The notes beneath the pieces were generated by a model, which did not search any database, had not been told where the DNA came from, and worked only from the letters and a program-made list of their open reading frames with translations. This document shows, one piece after another, positions 35,177 through 44,523 of a stretch of 64,000 nucleotides of DNA; position 1 is the stretch's first letter; every line of letters starts with the position of its first letter. The stretch covers positions 16,283 through 80,282 of the forward strand of contig JBGPOP010000021.1 in the NCBI GenBank assembly GCA_041488095.1. Reading direction: 5' to 3'. The translations under genes were made by a program, and so were the position numbers. Source of the DNA: DASYPQ01 sp041488095 (GTDB taxonomy: Bacteria; Planctomycetota; UBA1135; GCA-002686595).

Positions 35177-35689
35177 GTGACCGCACTCGATCGCATCCTG
35201 CCGGCGCTCGCCGGCCTCGCTGTGGAGACCGCCGCGGCGCGCGACGGGATCCCGTGCCTCGAGGTCGCCGCGGGCAACCTGCACGCCGTCGTCGCGCGCC
35301 TGCGCGACGAGGGCGGATTCGAGACGAACACCTTCGTCACCGCCGTCGATCGCTTCCCGGCCGAGCCGCGCTTCGAGGTCGTCTGGCAGTTCCTGTCGAC
35401 CTCCCACCTCGACCGCGTGCGCGTCCGCACGCGCGTCCCCGGATCCGATCCGCGCGTGCCGAGCCTGGTCGACCTCTACCCCGGCGCGGCCTTCTCCGAG
35501 CGCGAGTGCTACGACATGTTCGGGGTGGTGTTCGAGGGGCACGCCGGCCTGAAGCGCCTGCTGATGCCCGAGGGGTACGACCATTTCCCGCTGCGCAAGG
35601 ACTTCCCCCACCAGGGGATCGAGCCCGACCGGCTGTACCGCGAGTGGGACCGCCGCCGCCATGTCCGCGCGGCGGAGACCTCCCCATGA
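35177..35689 (+). CDS. nuoC: NADH-quinone oxidoreductase subunit C
   Basis: 170 residues from a GTG with CGGAG just upstream. It carries the 30-kDa subunit signature (ERECYDMFGVVFEGHAGLKRLLMPEGYDHFPLRKDFP). It is a peripheral subunit of the Q module that supports NuoD. It is a separate gene here, not fused to nuoD as in E. coli. The C-terminal segment YREWDRRR is slightly extended. The stop overlaps the ATG of nuoD (ATGA). Confidence 0.95.
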   Translation: MTALDRILPALAGLAVETAAARDGIPCLEVAAGNLHAVVARLRDEGGFETNTFVTAVDRFPAEPRFEVVWQFLSTSHLDRVRVRTRVPGSDPRVPSLVDLYPGAAFSERECYDMFGVVFEGHAGLKRLLMPEGYDHFPLRKDFPHQGIEPDRLYREWDRRRHVRAAETSP

Positions 35690-36918
35690 GCGCCACGCGC
35701 ACCTTCGAGTACGCCCCGGGCGCCGTCGATGCGGAAGATCCGTTCCACGGCGAGCTGATGCAGCTCAACATCGGTCCGCAGCACCCGGCCACGCACGGCG
35801 TCCTGCGCCTGGTCGTCACGCTCGACGGGGAGACGATACGCGAGGTCGAGCCCACGGTCGGCTTCCTCCACCGCGGCAAGGAGAAGACCTGCGAGTCCCT
35901 GGGCTGGCGGCGGTTCTTCGTCCACACCGACCGGCTCGACTACGTCCAGCCGCTGCTCAACAACTGCGCCTACGCGCTCGCGCTGGAGGAGCTCGCCGGA
36001 CTGGAGGTGCCCGAGCGCGCCCGGATCATCCGCGTGCTGCTCATGGAGCTGTCGCGCATCGGCGCGCACCTGATCTACCTCGGCACGAGCGGCATCGACC
36101 TCGGCGCCGTCACGATGTTCTTCTTCTGCTTCAACGAGCGGGAGAAGCTCTACGACCTCCTCGACGCGTACACGGGCCACCGCATGAACAACACCTACGT
36201 GCGGGTCGGCGGCGTCTACGCCGACGTCGACCCTGGGATCGAGAGCGCGATCGAGGCCTTCGTGGACCAGTTTCCGGCCCAGGTCGACGAGTTCGAGAAG
36301 ATGCTCACGGGAAACCGGATCTGGTACGACCGCAACCGCGACGTGGGCGTCCTCACCTGCGAACAGGCCCTGGCCTGGTCCCTCACCGGCCCGAACCTGC
36401 GCGGCAGCGGCGTCGATTTCGACCTGCGCAAGGCGGCGCCGTACAGCGGCTACGAGACCTACGACTTCGAAGTGCCGGTGGGCACGGTCGGCGACGGCTA
36501 CGACCGCTACCTCGTCCGCGTCGAGGAGATGCGCCAGTCGGCGCGGATCTGCACGCAAGCCATCCAGCGCCTGAAGCGGACGCGCGGCGGCGAGTTCCTG
36601 GCCCAGGACCGCCGCTATGTCCTGCCGCCCAAGGAGGAGGTGCGCTCCTCGATGGAGGAGCTCATCTACCAGTTCAAGATCGTCACCGACATGGCGCTCC
36701 CCGCGGGCGAGGCCTACGTCGCGGTCGAGTCCAGCAAGGGCGAGCTCGGCTTCTTCGTCGTCTCCGACGGCACGAGCCATCCGGTGCGGTGCCACATCCG
36801 CGCTCCGGGCCTGATGAACGTGCAGGCGATCCCGCTGCTGGCCCGGGGCCGCCTGCTCTCCGACCTGGTGGCGATCATCGGGAGCCTGGACTTCGTCATG
36901 GGCGAGGTGGACCGCTGA
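35686..36918 (+). CDS. nuoD: NADH-quinone oxidoreductase subunit D
   Basis: 410 residues, usual length. It opens with the conserved quinone-pocket region (LNIGPQHPATHGVLRLVVTLDGE), followed by HRGKEKTCESLGWR, the MNNTYVRVGGV block and the GKGELGFFVVSDGTSHPVR-like C-terminal segment (here SSKGELGFFVVSDGTSHP). NuoD forms the quinone-binding cavity with NuoB and NuoH. The gene overlaps its neighbours by four bases upstream and by one base downstream, so the whole Q module is tightly coupled. Confidence 0.97.
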   Translation: MSATRTFEYAPGAVDAEDPFHGELMQLNIGPQHPATHGVLRLVVTLDGETIREVEPTVGFLHRGKEKTCESLGWRRFFVHTDRLDYVQPLLNNCAYALALEELAGLEVPERARIIRVLLMELSRIGAHLIYLGTSGIDLGAVTMFFFCFNEREKLYDLLDAYTGHRMNNTYVRVGGVYADVDPGIESAIEAFVDQFPAQVDEFEKMLTGNRIWYDRNRDVGVLTCEQALAWSLTGPNLRGSGVDFDLRKAAPYSGYETYDFEVPVGTVGDGYDRYLVRVEEMRQSARICTQAIQRLKRTRGGEFLAQDRRYVLPPKEEVRSSMEELIYQFKIVTDMALPAGEAYVAVESSKGELGFFVVSDGTSHPVRCHIRAPGLMNVQAIPLLARGRLLSDLVAIIGSLDFVMGEVDR

Positions 36919-37388
36919 TGGCCCTGTCGAAGGAGCTCGCGGCCGAGATCGAGGCGCTGGCCGGGAAGTATCCCCAGCGGCGCGCGGCCCTGATCCCTGC
37001 GCTCCACCGCTGCCAGGAGACGCTCGGCGGCTGGATCTCCCCGCAGACGATGGAGGACCTGGCCGCCTTGTTCGGCCTCGAGCCGGTCGAGGTGTTCGGC
37101 GTCGCTTCCTTCTATCCGATGTTCCACCTGAAGCCGGTCGGCGAGCACGTCGTCTCGGTCTGCCACAACATCTCCTGCGACCTGCGGGGAGCGCGGGAGG
37201 TCCTGGAGCACGTCTGCCGCATCACCGGCGCGCCCGTCCACGGCACATCGCCCGACGGCCGGTTCACCGTCGAGACCGTCGAGTGCCAGGGAGCGTGCAC
37301 GAGCGCACCCATGCTCGACCTCGACGGCGTCTACCACGAGGACCTCGACCTGGGCAAGGTCGACGAGATCCTGGGGAGGCTCGTGTGA
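36918..37388 (+). CDS. nuoE: NADH-quinone oxidoreductase subunit E
   Basis: 156 residues, thioredoxin-like fold in the second half. The four Cys ligands of the [2Fe-2S] cluster N1a are in VCHNISCDL (C-x4-C) and ECQGACTSAP (C-x3-C). The N-terminal helical part (PQRRAALIPALHRCQETLGGW) is typical. With NuoF and NuoG it forms the NADH dehydrogenase module. The start ATG shares one base with the nuoD stop, and the stop overlaps the nuoF GTG. Confidence 0.96.
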   Translation: MALSKELAAEIEALAGKYPQRRAALIPALHRCQETLGGWISPQTMEDLAALFGLEPVEVFGVASFYPMFHLKPVGEHVVSVCHNISCDLRGAREVLEHVCRITGAPVHGTSPDGRFTVETVECQGACTSAPMLDLDGVYHEDLDLGKVDEILGRLV

Positions 37389-38713
37389 AGACCTTCCCGA
37401 CCTATCTCCTCGAGAGCTCCGGGGCGTCCGGCGCGCATCGCCTTGCGGTCTACCGCGAGCGCGGCGGCTACCGTGCGCTCGAGAAGGTCCTGAAGACCCC
37501 GGTCCCGCCCGCGCAGGTGATCGCCGAGGTCAAGGCCTCGGGCCTGCGCGGCCGCGGCGGCGCAGGGTTCCCGACCGGCCTCAAGTGGAGCTTCATGCCC
37601 GATCCGCAGAAGGATCCGCGCCCGCGCTTCCTCGCGGTCAACGCCGACGAGTCCGAACCCGGAACGTGCAAGGACCGCGTGCTCATGGAGCGCGATCCCC
37701 ATGGACTCCTCGAGGGCGCGCTGATCGCGGCCTACGCCATCCGCGCGGGCACCGCCTACATCTATGTTCGCGGCGAGTACCGCACCTCCTACGATCGCCT
37801 CCAGGCCGCGGTCGACGAGGCGCGCGCGGCCAGCCTGGTCGGCCAGCGCATCCTCGGGACGGACTTCTCCTGCGAGGTCCACCTGCACAAGGGCGCCGGC
37901 GCCTACATCTGCGGCGAGGAGACCGGGCTCATGGAGAGCCTCGAGGGCAAGCGCGGGCATCCGCGGCCGAAGCCCCCCTTCCCGGCCGGCTCCGGACTGT
38001 GGGGCAACCCGACGACCGTCAACAACGTCGAGACGATCCACAACGTGCCCTTCATCGTGGACCGCGGCGAGGCCTGGTTCCGCTCGATGGGCACGCCCGC
38101 CTCGACCGGCAACTTCCTGTGCGGCATCTCGGGGCACGTCGAGAAGCCCGGCGTCTACGAGCTGCCCTTCGGCCTCTCCGCGCGCGAGATCCTCGAGGAG
38201 GTCGCGGGCGGCGTGTGGAAGGGGCGCCGGCTCAAGGCGTGGTTCCCGGGCGGCAGCTCGACCGGCCTGCTCCCGGCCTCCGCGATCGACGCCAGGATGG
38301 ACCACGACTCGATCAAGGCCGCCGGCTCGATGTTCGGCACGGCCGCGATGATCGTGCTCGACGACCAGTCCTGCGTGGTGCGTGCGAGCCACGTGATCGC
38401 GCGCTTCTACGACCACGAGAGCTGCGGGCAGTGCAGCCAGTGCCGCGAGGGCACGCAGTGGCTCTCGCAGATCTTCGGGCGCATCGAGGAGGGCGGGGGC
38501 CTCCCGGACGACCTCGCGACGCTCGAGGGCCTCGCCCGCGGCATGGCCCCGGGCAAGACGATCTGCGCGCTCTCCGACGCGGCCGCGATCCCGACGCTGG
38601 CCGTGATCAAGCACTTCCGCTCCGAGATCGAGGAGCACATCCGCCTGAAGCGCTGTCCCTTCCAGATCGAGGGCTCGGCGCGCCGCGCGCCGCAGGCCGT
38701 GGGAGCCCGTTGA
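37385..38713 (+). CDS. nuoF: NADH-quinone oxidoreductase subunit F
   Basis: 442 residues. The FMN/NADH site shows in SGLRGRGGAGFPTGLKW (near residue 55), VNADESEPGTCKDR and YICGEETGLMESLEG. The [4Fe-4S] cluster N3 is bound by CGQCSQCREGTQWL plus a Cys further on (TICALSDAAAIP). This is the subunit that takes the hydride from NADH. The start is GTG, overlapping the nuoE stop. The C-terminal 20 residues are a short basic extension. Confidence 0.97.
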   Translation: MKTFPTYLLESSGASGAHRLAVYRERGGYRALEKVLKTPVPPAQVIAEVKASGLRGRGGAGFPTGLKWSFMPDPQKDPRPRFLAVNADESEPGTCKDRVLMERDPHGLLEGALIAAYAIRAGTAYIYVRGEYRTSYDRLQAAVDEARAASLVGQRILGTDFSCEVHLHKGAGAYICGEETGLMESLEGKRGHPRPKPPFPAGSGLWGNPTTVNNVETIHNVPFIVDRGEAWFRSMGTPASTGNFLCGISGHVEKPGVYELPFGLSAREILEEVAGGVWKGRRLKAWFPGGSSTGLLPASAIDARMDHDSIKAAGSMFGTAAMIVLDDQSCVVRASHVIARFYDHESCGQCSQCREGTQWLSQIFGRIEEGGGLPDDLATLEGLARGMAPGKTICALSDAAAIPTLAVIKHFRSEIEEHIRLKRCPFQIEGSARRAPQAVGAR

Positions 38714-38714
38714 C

Positions 38715-40166
38715 GTGACGAAGATCGTCGTCAACGGGCGCCCGATCGACGCGGATCCCAAGAGACCGCTGATCGCCGCGTGCCACGGGAACGGGATCGA
38801 CGTCCCCTACTACTGCTACCACCCCGGGCTCACTGCGGTCGGCTCGTGCCGCATCTGCCAGGTCGAGGTCAAGCAGGGCGAGATGCCTCCGCGCCTCGTG
38901 GTCGCCTGCCGCACGCCGGTCGCCGAAGGCATGGTGGTGAACACCGAGGGCGAGAAGGCCCATCAGGCGCGCCGCGAGTGCCTGGAGTTCCTGCTCAAGA
39001 ACCATCCGCTCGACTGTCCGATCTGCGACAAGGCGGGCGAGTGCGACCTGCAGGATTTCACCTACCAGGAGGGCCAGGCGCACGGCCGCACCCACGAGCC
39101 GCGGCGCAAGCTCGAGAAGCGCAAGTCGCTCGGCGACGTGATCGTGCTCGACGAGGAGCGCTGCATCCTGTGCAGCCGCTGCGTGCGCTTCTTCGAGGAG
39201 GTGCCGAAGAAGCCGCAGCTGACCGTGGCCGACCTCGGCTCGCGCTCGGTCATCGCGACCTTCCAGGACCGGGCCCTCTCGGGGAACTACCAGGGCAACA
39301 TCGCCGACCTGTGCCCGGTCGGCGCGCTGACGCTGAAGGAGTTCCGCTTCCAGGCGCGAGTGTGGAACCTGGTCAAGACGGCCTCGACCTGCGGCGAGTG
39401 CAGCCGCGGCTGCTCGACGACCGTCGAGGTCCTGCGCGGCGGGGAGGTCAAGCGCTTCCGGCCGCGCGAGAACCCCGAGGTCAACGGCTGGTGGATGTGC
39501 GACACGGGGCGCTTCGCCTTCGCGCCCGTGAACCGGAAGGACCGCGTCGAGGGCGCGCTGGTCCGCGGGTCGCAGGCGCTCGAGAGCGCGCCGGTCGAGG
39601 AGGCCCTGGCCCTGCTCGCGGACGTCCTCGCGATCCATCCCGGAGCGCTGCTCCTGGCCTCGCCCTTCCTGACGGTCGAGGAGGGCGCCAAGCTCCTCGA
39701 GTTCGCGCGCGCGCGCGGCCTCGCGCCGCTCTTCGTCTCGCCCCTCCAGAACGGCCTGAAGGACGACCTGCTCCACACGGGTGATCCGTGCCCGAACCGG
39801 CGCGGGCTCTCCGACCTCGGCTTCGCGCCGATCGAGCCGGCGGAGGCGCTGGCGAGGATGAGAGCGACCGAAGCCGCGGTGCTCGCCGGCGACCGCATCG
39901 CGGAGCTGGTCGGCGTCGAGGGCCTCGCGACGCTGCGCCCCGAGCTCCGCCTGGTCGTGTTCGACTGCTACCGGCTCGACGTCCCGGCGCTCGACGCGCT
40001 GATTGGCCTGCCGACCCACGTCGAGCGCACGGGGACGTGGGTCAACGTCGACGGCCGCCGCGGGCCGATCTCCGCGTCGAAGGCCGCGCCGGCCGGCGCT
40101 CGGTCGCTCGACCGCCACCTGGAGGCCTTCTCCCAGAGGGTCCAGGCGGCAGGGAGCGCGCGTTGA
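38715..40166 (+). CDS. nuoG: NADH-quinone oxidoreductase subunit G, short form
   Basis: 483 residues, well below the roughly 690-900 of many NuoG proteins. The N-terminal ferredoxin domain has YYCYHPGLTAVGSCRICQVE for [2Fe-2S] N1b. Next are the His/Cys ligands of N5 (HPLDCPICDKAGECDLQD) and the N4 set (CILCSRCVRF, later ADLCPVGAL). A further C-x2-C-x3-C-x27-C site (TCGECSRGCS, then MCDTGRF) matches cluster N7, which only some bacteria keep. The molybdopterin-oxidoreductase-like domain after residue 270 is cut down to about 200 residues. It starts with GTG, one base after the nuoF stop. The short form appears intact, since the stop overlaps the next start. Confidence 0.95.
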   Translation: MTKIVVNGRPIDADPKRPLIAACHGNGIDVPYYCYHPGLTAVGSCRICQVEVKQGEMPPRLVVACRTPVAEGMVVNTEGEKAHQARRECLEFLLKNHPLDCPICDKAGECDLQDFTYQEGQAHGRTHEPRRKLEKRKSLGDVIVLDEERCILCSRCVRFFEEVPKKPQLTVADLGSRSVIATFQDRALSGNYQGNIADLCPVGALTLKEFRFQARVWNLVKTASTCGECSRGCSTTVEVLRGGEVKRFRPRENPEVNGWWMCDTGRFAFAPVNRKDRVEGALVRGSQALESAPVEEALALLADVLAIHPGALLLASPFLTVEEGAKLLEFARARGLAPLFVSPLQNGLKDDLLHTGDPCPNRRGLSDLGFAPIEPAEALARMRATEAAVLAGDRIAELVGVEGLATLRPELRLVVFDCYRLDVPALDALIGLPTHVERTGTWVNVDGRRGPISASKAAPAGARSLDRHLEAFSQRVQAAGSAR

Positions 40167-41164
40167 GCGAGGTCCTGGTCTGGCTGATCAAGGCCGCGAT
40201 GATCCTCGGCGGACTGCTCACGACGGCGGGGCTCATGACGCTCGCGGAGCGCAAGGTCTCGGCCTGGATGCAGTACCGCATCGGGCCCAATCGCGTGGGT
40301 CCCTGGGGCCTGCTCCAGCCGCTCGCCGACGGGGTCAAGTTCCTCTTCAAGGAAGAGGTCGTCCCCGCGGGAGCCAACCGCCTGCTGTTCCGCCTCGCGC
40401 CCGCGATCGCGGCGCTTCCGGCGATGCTGACGATCGCCGTGATCCCTTTCGCGGGCGAGGTCGTGATCCTCGGACGGAGCTACGGGCGCCTGTCGATCGC
40501 CGACCTCGACATCGGGATCCTGTACCTCCTCGCGATCGGCAGCCTGGGGATCTACGGCGTGATCCTCGGCGGCTGGGCGTCGAACTCGAAGTACTCGCTG
40601 CTCGGCAGCCTGCGCGCCTCGGCGCAGATGATCAGCTACGAGCTGACGCTGATCCTGTCGATCCTCGCGGTGGTCGTCCTCGCGGGAAGCCTGGACCTGC
40701 GCCGGATCTCCGAGAGCCAGGCGAGCTTCGGTGCGTGGCACGCCTGGCGTCAGCCGCTGGCCTTCTTCCTGTTCGTGGTCTCGACCTTCGCCGAGACGAA
40801 CCGCCACCCCTTCGACTTCGCCGAATGCGAGCCGGAGCTGGTGGGCGGATTCCACACCGAGTACTCCTCGATGAAGTTCGCCCTGTTCTTCGTGGGAGAG
40901 TACGCGGCGATGACGGTGATGGCGTGCCTGACGACGACGCTGTTCCTGGGCGGGCCGTCGGTCCCGTTCCTGCCCGGAGCGCACTGGGCGCTCGGCTTCC
41001 TCGCGTTCCTGGTCAAGACCTCCTTCTTCCTGTTCCTGTTCCTGTGGGTGCGTTGGACGCTGCCGCGCTTCCGCTTCGACCAGCTCATGCGGCTGGGCTG
41101 GAAGGTCATGCTGCCGCTGGCGCTCCTGAACCTCGTCGCCACGGGGGTCGCGGTCTCGTGGTGA
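40163..41164 (+). CDS. nuoH: NADH-quinone oxidoreductase subunit H
   Basis: 333 residues, eight membrane helices. Signatures include LMTLAERKVSAWMQYRIGPNRVGPWGLLQPLADGVKFLFKE near the N-terminus (quinone-site loop) and FAETNRHPFDFAECEPELVGGFHTEYSSMKFALFF in the middle. It links the quinone cavity to the proton-pumping arm. The only start that fits the family's N-terminus is a TTG at 40163 overlapping the nuoG stop, which is unusual among the otherwise ATG/GTG starts of the operon. Confidence 0.95.
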   Translation: MSEVLVWLIKAAMILGGLLTTAGLMTLAERKVSAWMQYRIGPNRVGPWGLLQPLADGVKFLFKEEVVPAGANRLLFRLAPAIAALPAMLTIAVIPFAGEVVILGRSYGRLSIADLDIGILYLLAIGSLGIYGVILGGWASNSKYSLLGSLRASAQMISYELTLILSILAVVVLAGSLDLRRISESQASFGAWHAWRQPLAFFLFVVSTFAETNRHPFDFAECEPELVGGFHTEYSSMKFALFFVGEYAAMTVMACLTTTLFLGGPSVPFLPGAHWALGFLAFLVKTSFFLFLFLWVRWTLPRFRFDQLMRLGWKVMLPLALLNLVATGVAVSW

Positions 41165-41676
41165 TCGTCAAGCGCAAGGAGCTCTCGCTGTCCGAGCGGA
41201 TCTACCTTCCCGAGATCGTGCGCGGGCTCTCGGTCACGTTCCGCAAGCTCTTCGTCGCGCGCACGACGCGGCAATACCCCGAGGAGCCGCTGCCGACGAC
41301 CGCCGTCACCCGCGGCCAGCCGCGCCTCGTGGTCAAGGACGACGGCCACATCGCGTGCGTGTCGTGCGGACTGTGCGAGGCCGCCTGCCCGGCCTACGCG
41401 ATCACGATCGACGGGGGCGAGACCGACCGCCCGATCGAGCGCGAGCCCGTCCGCTTCGACATCGACATGCTGCGCTGCATCCTGTGCGGGTTCTGCGAGG
41501 AGGCCTGTCCGAAGGACGCGATCTTCATGAGCGACGAGCTCGAGCTGGCCGACTACTCGCGCCGCGCGCTGATCTACGGCCTCGACCAGCTCGTGCGCTC
41601 GCGCAGCCAGCTCTCCAGGCGGATGGACTACGTCGACCACATCAACGACCGGTGGAAAACCTCCTCTTCTACGTGA
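41161..41676 (+). CDS. nuoI: NADH-quinone oxidoreductase subunit I
   Basis: 171 residues. It has two [4Fe-4S] ferredoxin motifs for clusters N6a and N6b: CVSCGLCEAACP and CILCGFCEEACP. An N-terminal amphipathic region (SERIYLPEIVRGLSVTFRKLF) and the ending RRALIYGLDQL match the family. It carries electrons from NuoG toward NuoB. The start is GTG; another GTG lies three bases upstream. The 3' end overlaps nuoJ by 25 bases if nuoJ begins at its GTG. Confidence 0.96.
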   Translation: MIVKRKELSLSERIYLPEIVRGLSVTFRKLFVARTTRQYPEEPLPTTAVTRGQPRLVVKDDGHIACVSCGLCEAACPAYAITIDGGETDRPIEREPVRFDIDMLRCILCGFCEEACPKDAIFMSDELELADYSRRALIYGLDQLVRSRSQLSRRMDYVDHINDRWKTSSST

Positions 41677-42203
41677 TGGCGGCGGGAGCCGTCGCCGGAG
41701 CGCTCGGGGTCGTCCTGGCGCGCAATCCGATCGCCAGCGTGCTGGCGCTGCTGGCGTGCTTCTTCTGCCTCGCGACGATCTACCTCGTCGCGGGCTTCCA
41801 GCTCCTGGCCGCGGCGCAGATCCTGGTCTACGCGGGCGCGATCCTGGTGCTGTTCCTGTTCGTGATCATGCTCCTGAACCTCGGGCAGGCGGGGCCGCTG
41901 CCGAAGGTCGATCGCGAGATGTTCAGGCGCCGACGCTCGACGCTCTCGATCGCCGTCGCGGCGGCGCTGCTCCTCGCCGCCGCGATCGCCGTCTCGGGCT
42001 TCCGCGAGGTCACGGCTCTCGCAGCGCTGCCGGTCCACGGCCTGGACACGCCCGCGATGCTGGCGGCGACCCTCTTCCGCCGCTACGCGCTGCCCTTCGA
42101 GGCGATCTCCCTGCTCCTGCTCGCCACCGCCGTGGCCGTGGTGGTCCTGGCCAAGCGTTCCCGCGCCCCGCAGGCCGGCTCGCGAGACGGAGACGAGGCG
42201 TGA
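41652..42203 (+). CDS. nuoJ: NADH-quinone oxidoreductase subunit J
   Basis: 183 residues, five membrane helices. I place the start at the GTG at 41652 because the resulting VENLLFYVMAAGAV fits the family's N-terminus (MExxLFYxFA). The ATG at 41676 would remove part of helix 1. The hallmark YAGAILVLFLFVIMLLNL (helix 3, with the pi-bulge Tyr/Gly segment) is present. NuoJ takes part in coupling quinone reduction to proton movement. The C-terminal tail after residue 165 is hydrophilic. Confidence 0.93.
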   Translation: MENLLFYVMAAGAVAGALGVVLARNPIASVLALLACFFCLATIYLVAGFQLLAAAQILVYAGAILVLFLFVIMLLNLGQAGPLPKVDREMFRRRRSTLSIAVAAALLLAAAIAVSGFREVTALAALPVHGLDTPAMLAATLFRRYALPFEAISLLLLATAVAVVVLAKRSRAPQAGSRDGDEA

Positions 42204-42529
42204 CCGTCCCGAACGGGCACCTGCTGCTCCTGGCCGCGGCGCTCTTCGCCGTCGGCGTCGCGGGATTCCTCCTGAGGCGCAACGTGATCGTCGTGCTGAT
42301 GAGCATCGAGCTGATGCTCAACGCCGCGAACCTGTCGTTCCTCGCCGGCAGCCGGATGCACGCGCTCTCCTCGCCGGGCGGGATCCCCGACCCGCAGGGA
42401 CCCGTCTTCGCGATCTTCGTGATCGTGGTCGCCGCGGTCGAGGCGGCGGTCGGGCTTGCGCTCGTGATCGCGATGTACCGCCACAAGCGCAGCGTGTCGC
42501 TCGACGAGCTGGGCGAGCTGAAGGGCTGA
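42200..42529 (+). CDS. nuoK: NADH-quinone oxidoreductase subunit K
   Basis: 109 residues, three membrane helices. It has FLLRRNVIVVLMSIELMLNAANLSF, containing the conserved membrane Glu of helix 2, and IFVIVVAAVEAAVGLALVIAMYR with the second Glu in helix 3, both parts of the proton path. The start is GTG, overlapping the nuoJ stop by GTGA. The loop between helices 2 and 3 (SRMHALSSPGGIPDPQG) is a little longer than in E. coli. Confidence 0.95.
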   Translation: MTVPNGHLLLLAAALFAVGVAGFLLRRNVIVVLMSIELMLNAANLSFLAGSRMHALSSPGGIPDPQGPVFAIFVIVVAAVEAAVGLALVIAMYRHKRSVSLDELGELKG

Positions 42530-42534
42530 CCGCG

Positions 42535-44523
42535 ATGCACGATCACGCCTGGCTCTGGCTCCTCCCCGCCGCGCCGCTGCTCGGCAGCGCGATCTGCGGC
42601 GTGCTGCACTTCCGGACGCTCGCTGCGCGACGAAAGGACGCCGGGGCCGAGGGTTCCGGGCGCCTCGCCGCCACGATCGCCGTGTTGGCGATGGCCGCGG
42701 CGCTGGGCCTCTCGCTGCTGGGCCTGCGGACCCTCTCCGGCATGCCCGCCGAGGAGCGCGTGCTCCAGAGCCCGGCCTGGAGCTGGATCCGGACGGGCGA
42801 GTTCCCGATCGACCTCGCGCTCGTGCTCGACCCGCTCTCGTCGGTGATGACGCTCGTGATCACCGGCGTCGGGCTGCTGATCCACATCTACGCCACCGGC
42901 TACATGAAGGGCGACCGCGGCTACGCGAAGTTCTTCGCGTACATGAACCTGTTCGTGTTCGCGATGCTCCTGCTCGTGCTCTCCTCGAGCCTGCCGGGCC
43001 TGTTCATCGGGTGGGAAGGCGTCGGCCTGTGCAGCTACCTCCTGATCGGCTTCTGGTACGAGAAGGGCTGGCCGGCCGAGGCGGGGCAGAAGGCCTTCGT
43101 GATGAACCGCGTCGGCGACGCGTGCTTCCTCCTCGGCACGTTCCTGCTGGCCAAGACGCTCGGCACGCTGGACATCGGCGCGATCGTCGCGGCGGTCCCG
43201 GGCGCGGCCTCGGTCCCGGCCCTCTCCTCGCGCCTGGCCCTGGCCGGGCTCCTGCTCTTCGCCGGCGCGTGCGGCAAGTCCGCGCAGATCCCGCTCTTCA
43301 CCTGGCTGCCCGACGCGATGGCCGGCCCGACGCCGGTCTCGGCCCTGATCCACGCCGCCACGATGGTCACCGCGGGCGTCTACCTCCTGGCGCGGCTGAA
43401 CCCGCTCTACGCCGCGAGCCCGGGCCTCATGCTCTTCGTCGCGAGCGTGGGAGCCGTCACGGCGCTCGTCGCCGGATCGAGCGCGCTCCTGCAGCGCGAC
43501 ATCAAGAAGGTGCTCGCCTATTCGACCGTGAGCCAGCTCGGGTACATGTTCCTGGCGCTGGGCTCGGGCGCCTTCGCCGCGGCGATCTTCCACCTCGTGA
43601 CGCACGCCTTCTTCAAGGCCCTGCTCTTCCTCGGCGCCGGGAGCGTGATCCACGGCCTGCACGACGAGCAGGACATGCATCGGATGGGCGGCCTGGCGCG
43701 GCGCATGCCGCACACCTTCGCCACCTTCCTGGCGGGAGCCGCGGCCCTCTCGGGGCTGCCGCTGACGAGCGGGTTCTTCTCCAAGGACGAGATCCTCTCC
43801 GCCGCCTGCGCGAACGGAGGTGCGTACTGGGTCCTGTGGGTGGTCGGCCTGCTCACCGCGGCCCTGACGGCGTTCTACACCTGGCGCATGGTCGCGCTGA
43901 CCTTCTTCGGCCGGGAGCGGTTCGATCCGGAGCGCGTGCACCCGCACGAGTCGCCGTCGGTCATGACCGCGCCGCTGTGGATCCTCTCCGTGCTCGCGGT
44001 CCTCGGCGGCGCGCTCGGGCTGCCGGCCGTGAGCCGCCTCCCCCATCTCATAGGCCGGTGGCTCGCTCCGGTGATCGAGCCCGGGCTGCGGCTCATCGCC
44101 GCGCGGCAGGGAGGCGCGGAGCACCTCTCGGCAGGGATCGAGTGGTCGCTGCTCGGGCTCGGCGCGCTGATCGCGCTCGTGTTCGCGCACAAGGGCTTCC
44201 GCGCCTGCGATGACGGGCCGGCCTTCGACGAGGCGGTGGCGCGCGCCCAGCCGCTCCTGGCGCGCTTCCTCGACGACGCCTGGGGCTTCGACCGCTTCTA
44301 CCAGCGCTGGATCGTCCAGCCCCTCGTTCTCGCCGGCTTCGCGATCGCGGTGGTCGTCGACCAGTTCGCGATCGACGGGCTGGTCGACGGCGCGGGCACC
44401 CTGGCGCGCCGGCTCGGCGCGCGGGCGCGCTCGATGGCGACGGGCCAGATCGCGGCCTACGGCCTGTGGATGGGCGCGGCCGCGGCGCTGATCGCGATCT
44501 TCTTCCTGCTGCGAGGCACCTAG
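42535..44523 (+). CDS. nuoL: NADH-quinone oxidoreductase subunit L
   Basis: 662 residues, antiporter-like subunit with about fifteen or sixteen membrane helices. Signatures are PGLFIGWEGVGLCSYLLIGFWYE (conserved Glu of TM5), WLPDAMAGPTPVSALIHAATMVTAGVYLLAR (TM7-8), and LAYSTVSQLGYMFLALG. A lateral C-terminal helix follows (residues 590-640). It is the most distal proton-pumping subunit. It starts with ATG five bases after nuoK and shares its last base with the nuoM GTG. Confidence 0.97.
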   Translation: MHDHAWLWLLPAAPLLGSAICGVLHFRTLAARRKDAGAEGSGRLAATIAVLAMAAALGLSLLGLRTLSGMPAEERVLQSPAWSWIRTGEFPIDLALVLDPLSSVMTLVITGVGLLIHIYATGYMKGDRGYAKFFAYMNLFVFAMLLLVLSSSLPGLFIGWEGVGLCSYLLIGFWYEKGWPAEAGQKAFVMNRVGDACFLLGTFLLAKTLGTLDIGAIVAAVPGAASVPALSSRLALAGLLLFAGACGKSAQIPLFTWLPDAMAGPTPVSALIHAATMVTAGVYLLARLNPLYAASPGLMLFVASVGAVTALVAGSSALLQRDIKKVLAYSTVSQLGYMFLALGSGAFAAAIFHLVTHAFFKALLFLGAGSVIHGLHDEQDMHRMGGLARRMPHTFATFLAGAAALSGLPLTSGFFSKDEILSAACANGGAYWVLWVVGLLTAALTAFYTWRMVALTFFGRERFDPERVHPHESPSVMTAPLWILSVLAVLGGALGLPAVSRLPHLIGRWLAPVIEPGLRLIAARQGGAEHLSAGIEWSLLGLGALIALVFAHKGFRACDDGPAFDEAVARAQPLLARFLDDAWGFDRFYQRWIVQPLVLAGFAIAVVVDQFAIDGLVDGAGTLARRLGARARSMATGQIAAYGLWMGAAAALIAIFFLLRGT

